64,000 bases of DNA from Azadirachta indica (taxonomy: Eukaryota > Streptophyta > Magnoliopsida > Sapindales > Meliaceae): assembly GCA_022749755.1 (NCBI GenBank), contig CM040449.1:14790363-14854362 (forward strand), read 5' to 3'. This document shows, piece after piece, positions 55,246 through 64,000 of this stretch. Within the stretch, counting starts at the first letter, position 1. Each line of letters starts with the position of its first letter. The notes under the pieces were generated by a model. The model made no database searches, was not told where the DNA came from, and was given only the letters and a program-made list of their open reading frames with translations. The position numbers were made by a program, and so were the translations under genes.

Positions 55246-57839
55246 ATAAAACAAAGTATAATGCATATTGCCTATGTATATAGTTAGCTCTCCAACTTCT
55301 ATAGTTTATTCAAATGTTTTCTCAATTGAGAACATTGAAATCAGTGAATATTTTATGTATTTCTAAATTGCGAAAGAGTTGGTCTGGCACCTTAATTAGG
55401 TGATTAAATTTATTAGGTGACATCTTAATTAGCTAGTTAATTAGGGGTTTATTATTAAGAATTTGATGGCTTTTGTTCTGTTTCAATTATTGTTTGTGCT
55501 TCTATCAAAGTTAGGTTTTCTATTTTTTAGATTTCTTAATTGTTTTTGGTGGAATGTCATAATGATAGTACTATTGCAGTGGCATGGAAATCATTATCTT
55601 TGAATTATTGTGGGTTATTAATTTATTATTGTAATTATTTTTATATCATATTGACTATTGCTCTCTTTCAATGATAATGTTTTATGATCTTTGCTCATTT
55701 ATTTTGTAACTTTTTCTAATTTTTAATTTATTACTTTTTTTTCGTATGAATTTCAATTTTTTTTTTTTAATTTTTTTTGTAGAATCTCATCACCAACTCA
55801 TATTCAACTGGTGCTTTTGATTACATTTGATGTTATTACAAGTTGTAGAATTAATGATAAAATGTTTTATGTTTTTTCATTATTACATGTAAGAGGTATT
55901 TTTATTGACTATTTATTTATTTTTCTTGATTACTCCAATTAATTGTTGAATTTTAATTTTTATGATGTAAAAGATTACTTATAATTTAATTTAACTATTG
56001 AAATCAATTTATTTTTGACAAAAATTTATTGTAAAAAAATTTTCTATTGTTAATTCATTATTTACGAATATAATAATTAATTAGTGATATTATTTTACGA
56101 CAACTACATTGCAATTATATTTTATCCTCAAAATAAATGTACTTTCAACATTTATATGATATCAAGACATTATTTATGACAATTAATTTATTATGTATGA
56201 TTGTTATCACAAATTGATAATACAATATTTTATAATTAGAATTATGTATTTGTGATTATATTTTCACCCTTATAATTAATCTATTTCTAATAGACTATAT
56301 ATAATATTTACATGTCATAATACATTTATTTCGATTGCATCATTTGGTCAAAAATAAGATGATTTCAACCACATTGATTGGTTGCAAATGAGCTTTTTTG
56401 TGAATTTTGACCACACATTTTTTATAAAAGTTTCTTCAATTTTTGATAGCATAAAGGCATCAAAATTAATCTCATTAGTGACAGTTTGTCAAAAATAGAG
56501 TAATTTTAACTAGCTCATTTACGACCACTAATGATAATTGCCAACAATTAGAAATAAACATTTTTGACAAAATTTTACTTGTTATGATTGGATTGCATGG
56601 TTGAAAAGAAACACCTTTGTATATAAATAGGTGAAGTGCAAATGATAGATAGTTCAATCAATGTCAATTTAGTTGAGATGTAGTATATGTTGTATTTATA
56701 TAAAACAATAAAATAGGGTAGGTGAGAGTTCACACATTTAAACATAATTAATTTTATATGTTGAAATTATTTGAGAAATATGATAGAGAGGTTGAAATCA
56801 AATAAAATATCATATGATTATTATACAGGTTTTATACAGATAGAAAATTAGAAATATGATAGATTGAAATGGAATAAAAATATAATATAATTATTATATA
56901 AGTTCTATGTAGCTTCAAAATTTAAAATTTATGTTTTATCCATCTAAAATTTTAATTTTTTGATTTGTAATATTTAAATTAAAAAATTTTTTAATTTATT
57001 GAACTTGTGCTAAAAAATATATTTATATTAAATTTTGTTGTAATCATTTTATAAATTTAGTATTACTTTTTTATAATTGATATTATTTGTTAGTAACCAA
57101 AAAAAATTAATATAAATAAGTCAAATTACACAACTGGTCTATACAATCCATTTGTTTAATGTGGGCTTTACTCCAACCTAATATTGTGTGCAATCAGGCT
57201 ATAAGTAGTAATCAATTGTTATTATTTATAGATTGGGCTATGTGGATTCAGGCTAGCACAACTAGTTTTGCCACTTATAGACTTGACACATACTATTATT
57301 GAATAAAAATTTATTGACAAATTTCTCCTCGTGCTTTGCTTCTTCACTTACTACTTTTAAAAAATAGTAAACAAACAAAAAATTCTTGCAAAAAACTCTT
57401 GTAAATTGTCAATACTTATTTTATTGAATTTGGCAAATGTCCTCAATTACAAATCTCATTGCTTCCATTTTTATATAAAATATATCACGAAAAACTTAAT
57501 TAATCATTCAATTAAATATAATAGTGTTATTTCAAATTTAATCACTTAATATTTTCATCAATTTCTCCCTATTAATGTTGACAACATGCTACAAACAGTC
57601 TTTCTCTTTTTATTCAAAATTAATGTACGAATAAATCTCAAATAAATTATAGTTAATTATTGAAGGTAGAGAATAAGGTTGTATAATTAAAGATTCATTA
57701 ATTCATTAATTGTTTAAATTAATTAATAGCCTTTCTGTTAGTCAACAGTTTTGTTTCTTCACAGTATATATTATAACAAAATTAAAAAGTATTAAATACT
57801 ACTTGAAAAAAGGATAAATTAATTAATAAAACGTCTGTG
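55246..57839. other. intergenic, possible CACTA-like inner repeats
   Basis: No gene. Between 56340 and 56600 several motifs of the kind TGGTCAAAAATAAG, GACAGTTTGTCAAAAAT and ATTTACGACCACTAATG resemble subterminal repeats of CACTA-like elements. The remainder is AT-rich. Confidence 0.4.
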
Positions 57840-58080
57840 AGAGCTTAATTACTATTTATTTAAAAAAGAAAATGATTTTACTATTTAATTAAAAGTGATT
57901 TAATTTGATTAAATAAGACAACCATTTTACTATTTATTTAAAAAGTGAATTCTTTTCATTTAATAAAGAAAATGAATTGTTTATTTATTTAAAAAATGAT
58001 TTCTATTGGTCTGATAAAAAATAATTTTACTATTTATTTATAAAGTGATTTTGTTTTCATTTAATAAAAACAACCAGTAT
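57840..58080 (+). repeat. tandem array, 4-5 units of ~55-60 bp
   Basis: Units contain TTTTACTATTTATTTAAAAA, then GTGATTT and a CATTTAATAAA part, starting near 57871, 57931, 57973 and 58030. Spacing is irregular and the units are diverged. Confidence 0.65.
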
Positions 58081-58094
58081 AAATTTCATGGAAT

Positions 58095-58420
58095 AAATAT
58101 ACAAAACTATTACCAAAAGGGTCATAGGTGAGGTAGGAGCAATATGAATTTCATGTTCTACTAGTTTCTATTTTTCAATGATATTATCTTCTTTAATGTC
58201 AGCAGGCTTTATTTGTGGTAAGCTTACAAAGTTTATGCAACACAAGAGTTTGTTAAAACATAAATTGAAGGGTTATTGACATGTGAAGAAGTGTCTTTGA
58301 GCGACCAAATATTTAAAATAAGTAATTTTATCATCGTATGTCGTTTTAAATATATTCACATATTTCATCAAATCCTAAAATTAATTTTAAGAAAAATATT
58401 TAATTTCAATTTTAATTAGA
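58095..58420 (+). repeat. duplicated segment, copy 1 (carries the empty hAT site)
   Basis: Matches 60640-60866 plus 61324-61400 in the same orientation: GAATTTCATGTT, TATCTTCTTTAATGTCRG, AAAATAAGTAATTTTATC and TTTAAATATA blocks. At 58325-58332 it holds the single ATTTTATC where copy 2 has the hAT-like insertion. Confidence 0.8.
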
Positions 58421-59144
58421 AAATAATATTCTTCTTTTCTTTTTATTACTTTTATTTATCTCATATTTTTATGACTTGAAAACATAATTAAAAAATTAAT
58501 TATCTTTTTACTGTAAATTATTTTAAGATAGGCAATAAAAAATTAAAATTACAAAATAATAAATATTATACATAACTACTAAATATATTTTTTAATCTTA
58601 CTACTTTTTTAAAAATTTTGCACACATCTCTAGTTTAATATGTGAATTTAGACAAAAATAAAAATAATACGTTTATTCAATTCTTAAAAGAATTTATTAT
58701 TAAGAATATTTTATAGTAATGCTAATACAAAAATGAACAAACTATCTAAATAAATATTTTTGAAACTAATAAAATTAAAATATTATTTTAGCCAAACTTA
58801 TAAGTATGTATATGTCCGTTTCCCAATCTAGCCATATAATTTAATATTAGAATAATAATGTTAATTCTTTTAGACAACGTTCGCATTTTTAAATGATGAC
58901 TTTGATATAAATAAATGCTAAATTATTTTAAGTAATTTTCATTTAAACTAAATTTGCATTTTATAAGATATAGAAGGTTGCCCTTTCAAGAATTTATATA
59001 TATAGTCGAGATTAAAGGATTCTTATCTTATACACAAGTTATTTTATCATTTATAAATAATTGAGCATTTTGAACATGTTACAATTCATGACTAAGTATT
59101 AATTACACAAAAAAATCATAGGTAGGATGGTGTATTGTACGATT
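58421..59144. other. intergenic, no gene recognised
   Basis: Very AT-rich; nothing seen. Confidence 0.4.
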
Positions 59145-60592
59145 AAAAGATATTTTTATATACTTCCCTACTTTTAGGAAAACATGGCATACTCCTCTGT
59201 TTTAAAGTTGTGCTAGATACTCCAGATCCAAATTTTGAAAAACTAATAGATACCCTTTTGATTTTTACTAAATTTTCATTAGTTTGACATGTTAAAATAT
59301 TATTATTTTAATTCTTAAACTCAAGTAAAATAATAAAATAGGATATAATTTTTTCATAATTAACAATTTACTACTGATTATTCTAACATATTAAATATTA
59401 AAATGTTAAACTTAAACAAAATTTGTTCAATTTAAAAAATTTCAAAACTAAAAATATAAATTTGAATATATTTATATGCTAAAATAATATTTTAACTCTC
59501 TTTTCTTAATTTTTTGATAATAATTTAATAATGTAATTATCAAAAAAAATTTTAAATAAAATGCGTATAACATTTTATTTAATATATACATGTTTAAAAG
59601 TTTTATTATTTTCATTGTATTTTTTTAAGAAATTATGAAGTTTATAATTAATATAAAATAAAAGAAAATATAAATATATGCTATATTTATTACAAATAAA
59701 GATAATTAAAATTTTTTATCATTTTTAATCAAAATTAAATTAAACTACTAGATAATCATATAAAAGTATATATATCTAATTATTCAGTTATTGACACAAC
59801 ACTAAATTTAATTCATATATTATAATATATTATTTCATTTATTTAAAATTTTTTCTTTTCTTTATACTATTTCATAAATACTCTATCCTTTTTCTTCTCA
59901 CAAATAGTTATTAAGAATTTTTTCAACTTATTGATAACATTTTAATTTGGATAAAGGATCTAGTATTTTTTCAAAAGTCAGGGTGGTGCATAAGAATATC
60001 TCATTTCTAAATTAAAATGTTGATAATAAATTGGGGTAAATATAAATAATCATTTTATGATAAAAAAGAGAATAATAAATTATAATATGTAAACTAAATT
60101 ATTGTTGTGTCAATAAAAATAACATAGTTTTTAAATATGTATTAAATAAAATAATATACATATTTTTTTAAAAAAATATGACAATTACATACTAAGTTAT
60201 TACTAAAAAAAATGTTAGGAGTATTTTAGCATATAACTTTGTTCAAATTTTTTTTGTCAGCATCGAAATTTAAATAAATAATACTTTTATTTCTAAAGTT
60301 TTTTTAAAGTAGTAAAATAAAATAAATCAATCAAGTTTAACATTTTAGTCCTTAATATATTGGAAATAATGGGACTAAATTATTAATCATGAGAAAATTA
60401 TATTCCATTTTATTGTTTTACTTAATTATATGCATTAAAAATATAATATCCTAATAGTTCAAACTCACTTAATTTAAATGAAGGATACTCTCTTATTTCC
60501 ACAAAATTAAGGAGTATCTAGCATATTCTAAAAATTCAAGGGTATGTATCTTTCTTTAAAAGTTAGATGGTATGTTATTTTTGTAATATTTT
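59145..60592. mobile_element. giant foldback element, ~1.45 kb
   Basis: The two halves are imperfect reverse complements over almost the whole length. The outer part has GCTAGATACTCC at 59210 against GGAGTATCTAGC at 60510. Further in lie AAAATAGGATATAATTTTTT at 59333 against its complement near 60385-60400, TTATATGCTAAAATA at 59470 against TATTTTAGCATATAA at 60221, and GTTATTGACACAAC at 59788 against GTTGTGTCAATAA at 60104. Finally TAACATTTTAATTTGGA at 59936 pairs with TCTAAATTAAAATGTTG near 60006. The loop is centred near 59970. It has no coding capacity. Most likely a MITE or foldback transposon; its ends and target duplication are not certain. Confidence 0.8.
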
Positions 60593-60639
60593 ACAATTAT
60601 TTTATAAACATGCACGCAAAACCAAATAAGAGTAAAAGA

Positions 60640-61400
60640 GAAATTGTGTAATAACCAAATATATACTAGATTTTAAAGGTGATAGAGGAATAATAAGAAT
60701 TTCATGTTGTATTGATTTCTATCTTTAAACGCCATTATCTTTTTTAATGTCGGTAGAGGATATTATCTTCTTTAAACCCACAAAATTTATGTAATATAAG
60801 AGTTATTACAATGTAATTTAAAAAGTGAATTTGAGCAAACAAAATTTTAAAATAAGTAATTTTATCTAAGGGTGTGCACGATTTGGGTTTTTGAAAAATC
60901 AGACCGGACCTGAAAATTTCAGTTTTGAAATTTTTGAAATCCAACTAGACCGAATAGAAAAAAATTCAGACTAAACCAGACCGATTATATGTTAAAATCG
61001 GATTAAAACTGAATTGATTAGTTCAATTTTCGGGTCATTTCGGTTTTTGAATAAATTTGATTATTTTTCTAAAAATTTTTCAGTGTATTAAACGACGTCG
61101 TTTTATGAAAAATAAAACAATGTCGTTTAAATAAAAAATATTGAAAAATAATGTTTTCGGTCGGATCCGAGTTTTTTGAATCAAAACCGAAACCATACAA
61201 AAAATTCTGAGTTTTTTATTTTAAAAACGAAATCGGATCGAATTATATAAAATATCAGACCGAACTCGTAAATTTTTATCCAATTTTGGTGCGGTTCGGT
61301 TTTTAACCCCCCCTAATTTTATCATAAAATGTAGTTTGAAATATATTTAAATATAAATTATCGAATCCTAAAATAAAATTTAAAAAGATATTTACAATTC
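60640..61400 (+). repeat. duplicated segment, copy 2, split by a hAT-like insertion
   Basis: Second copy of the segment at 58095-58420, interrupted at 60867-61315. The copies are clearly diverged, so the duplication is old. Confidence 0.78.
60867..61315. mobile_element. non-autonomous hAT-like element, 449 bp
   Basis: Flanked by an exact 8-bp duplication ATTTTATC (60859-60866 and 61316-61323). The ends are TAAGGGTGTGCAC and AACCCCCCCTA, short imperfect inverted repeats fitting the hAT consensus YARNG. The interior carries CGGTTCGG/CCGAAACC-type motifs in both orientations, a well-known kind of plant repeat, and the perfect palindrome AAACGACGTCGTTT at 61090-61103. No coding sequence. The paralogous segment at 58325 is uninterrupted, which confirms the boundaries to within a couple of bases. 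Confidence 0.85.
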
Positions 61401-64000
61401 ATGTAGAAAATAAAATCATTGACATTATTAAAAATTAGCGTTATTTATGATAACTCAAATAGATGATGTTAGATGACAAACAATAATTATTTCAAATTGA
61501 TACTATGTAAAATATGAAATATAGTTAATTTGATAAATTGAGTGTATGAGACTATTTAAAAAATTTCTTCAATTTTTTTTTTTAGATATAAAGTTCTCGA
61601 TTTTTTATTGTGTAAATTTTATCATTTTGTTTGTTCTACATATTTCACAAAGCATTTGGATAATCGTAAACAGAACTTGCTTGTGGGAAAGAAATTTGAA
61701 TTCTTATATAAGAAGAAAGCCAACTATTAACCTAAGTATTTTTCTTAAATAACAAGTAATTTGCCAATGTAGTTAATAATAAAAGAAGAAAAAAGAAAGT
61801 ACTATAAACCATATGCTATACACTGTGCGTACCTTTGCTACCGCGAAATGAAAATTTGGAAAGAAAGACGGGCTTGAGCGACAATACACGAGAATTAATG
61901 GTGAGAGGCAAGTAAGAGGATTCAGTTTGTAGAAGGAGAGAGTGATAATGTTTGTATTATTGTCCCAAGGGCTTTGTTGACCCAACGATTTATCAATTAA
62001 TTAGAGGGAAGAGAGAGAGAGAGAACACAGAAACTGACAATAGAAAAGCGACAAGGTCGAGTTCACACTGTCCATTTTGGTTAGAGAGCCGCCGATTATC
62101 ATACAGAATGCTATACATGTATTTTTTGTTGGTATAATAACATGTATGCTACCAAACTTATAACATTTTACATGATTGGGCATTAGTTAATAAACCATGA
62201 CAGTTTAGTCTCCCACATCACACAAGAAGTCAACTTTCTTAAAAAAATTAACATCCGTCTAATTTATTTGATAAATAATTAGAAAACCTAAATTATTTTT
62301 TTTAATCAATTAAGTTGAGAACAAAATTTTAAAATTTTTAATTAAGATAAAAAAATATGCATAGTTATAACTACAACCACACCCATAATCCAATATGGAT
62401 ATATCGAATTAAAATGAGAACGGAGATCAGATGAGCATTCCTAATCCATCCCCAACCATTATCATCCCTATCTACTATCTAAGCATATTTTGCTTTTTTA
62501 TTGACTCTACTTTTTGACGTGCATTACTATTAGGGACTACATTGTTACAATGGATAAAAAATGGCTTGACTTGCTTTTATCTAAAGCATAGGGACAAAAT
62601 TGTTATTAAAAGCCACAACTTGGAAAAAAATAACCTTTTTTTTCTTTAAAATACTGTTGGGTGAAAACAAAATAAGATAATAAAATAGTGAATACTCAAT
62701 TTTCTTTAAATATTATTTTAATTACGAATCAAATGCCTTTAAATACAACATAGATCAGGACACAGATGCCTTTTGACTTTGAGATTGGGACGAATATTAA
62801 CGAAAATAAAATGTGATACCAAGACATGGAAAAGAGAGAAAAATGAAGTTGATATTTAGAAAGAAATCAATTAATATATATTCTTATATATTTTATTTTT
62901 CTATTGAATTTTGATGTTAACAGTATATATATTTTATATTTTATTTTAGTATCTTAATTAGCTAAAGTTAACATTATTCATTAAAATATAAGGCGCAATA
63001 TAAAATTAAAAAATGTTTATTTACGACCAATATAAGCATAATATAAAATCAGCTCTTCTTTCACTTTGAGAATAATCTATTATTTAAAAATTTTTTGAGA
63101 CAGTAGCTTTTTTCAAAATATAAATTAACAAAGTAGCATATTATTAATTGTCACATCAAAATCATAAAAAGGCAACATTATTCATTAAAAAAATATTTTT
63201 TATTTATTTTTACCAACAAAAATTTCATATATGATATAAAAAGTGAACTCAACCATTAACCAAAATAAGCAAGATAAAATTATGGAAATTAGGAAAAAAA
63301 AGTAAAACGATAAGATTGTAGATTTATTTAATATAATTTTTTTTAAATATATATAATAAAATAACAAGAAGGAAGAAGAGGATTGTGTTTGCATAACAAG
63401 AGGATGATAATGTTTATATTATTCACCCAAAGGTTTTGTTGACCCAACAATTTATTAAAGAATATTTTCAGCTCATTACTCTAATTTTGCTAGTATTTAA
63501 TCGTGATATAACAAATATTGGAATATTACATTATAAAAAGATTTCATTTGTTTTGATGAGTACCAATGACAACAAATACTACTGCAGATATCTATCTATA
63601 TCCCATCATAATAGGTAGAATTGATACTTGTAAAAAAAAATATGAATAAGATATAGTAAAAATATATAATATCCTTATGAGATATAAATAGAATATAATA
63701 AAAATGTATAATATTCGCATAAAATATGAATAAAATACAAATATTATAAAACATTCAGATAATATATCTTCAAATGACTCGTTTTGTACTTAATAAAAAA
63801 GTCAATTATAAAAAATGTTGTCTTGACCTAATGTTTAGTTTCTCTACTATTTGTCCTGATACTTTACTCTTTAAATAATTTATTTTGATTGTTTGAGTTT
63901 TTATTATAAATTTTTTATTTTTATTAAGTTTTTACAATTTAATGGATTGTTATAATTATAGAATTAAAATTTTATATTGTTAGAATTATATATATTTTAA
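61401..64000. other. gene-free right end with a short dispersed repeat
   Basis: No gene recognised. A segment of about 60 bp at 61942-62004 (GATAATGTTTGTATTATT, GGCTTTGTTGACCCAAC) recurs with changes at 63406-63462. The patch 61800-62110 is less AT-rich and has GAGAGAGAGAG at 62010-62022; it could be a promoter or leader of a lost gene, but no frame is convincing. Confidence 0.45.

Noticed and set aside
1..64000. tRNA, rRNA, snoRNA genes and CRISPR arrays
   Set aside because: None was recognised by eye. CRISPR is not expected in a plant nuclear genome, and a tRNA scan could not be run.

Overview
This window is AT-rich nuclear DNA from a flowering plant, almost certainly a eudicot. The evidence is one intact plant receptor-like protein gene, several plant-only gene families present as fragments (LOB-domain, AP2/ERF, LHW-type bHLH, oxidosqualene cyclase, proline-rich cell-wall protein), Ty1-copia elements of Sirevirus type, and a CACTA element. 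The receptor sequence looks rosid-like to me (perhaps Malvales or a relative), but that is an impression and not a determination.

Layout. 1-2.5 kb: gene-free, with a run of 45 cytosines at 2012-2056. 2.5-5.6 kb: the only intact gene, a minus-strand EIX/Cf-type leucine-rich-repeat receptor-like protein with its TATA box. 6.8-7.05 kb: a three-copy direct repeat. 7.4-13.4 kb: a gutted Sirevirus-like copia element with a shortened 5' LTR, gag remnants, no pol and a 3' LTR, followed directly by a 5-copy minisatellite. 13.8-16 kb: a GC-rich unidentified patch, a broken proline-rich protein gene and a dispersed repeat. 17.6-18.9 kb: exons of a broken oxidosqualene cyclase (minus strand). 20.4-23.6 kb: a decayed CACTA TNP2-type transposase (minus strand).

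26.04-34.22 kb: a complete-length, old Sirevirus-type copia element with a 5-bp target-site duplication (ATCAC). It has two LTRs, a Met-tRNA primer site, broken gag, protease, reverse transcriptase and RNase H, no integrase, an extra envelope-like ORF after pol, and several polypurine tracts. 35.8-36.1 kb: a LOB-domain exon fragment. 38.7-40.3, 48.6-49.5 and 51.1-52.5 kb: three partial copies of one dispersed unit. 41.2 kb: a small foldback element. 41.9-42.6 kb: an ERF pseudogene. 44.8-45.75 kb: a long hairpin element next to a CACTA-like terminus at 46.05 kb. 46.6-47.2 kb: a small plant-specific gene with two premature stops but its TATA box in place. 54.0-54.9 kb: an intronless, broken copy of the C-terminal part of an LHW-type bHLH regulator. 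57.8-61.4 kb: a tandem array, a duplicated segment, a 1.45-kb hairpin element, and a 449-bp hAT-like insertion whose empty site survives in the duplicated copy. 61.4-64 kb: AT-rich sequence without genes.

The window therefore reads as one functional defence-type receptor gene beside a repeat-filled region where fragments of at least six unrelated gene families have collected and decayed. There is no evidence that these fragments work together. Several inactivating changes are G-to-A type (Trp to stop, Cys to Tyr, TGG to TAA in a primer site), which fits long-term methylation and deamination. I could run no similarity search; family calls rest on motifs I recognised by reading.
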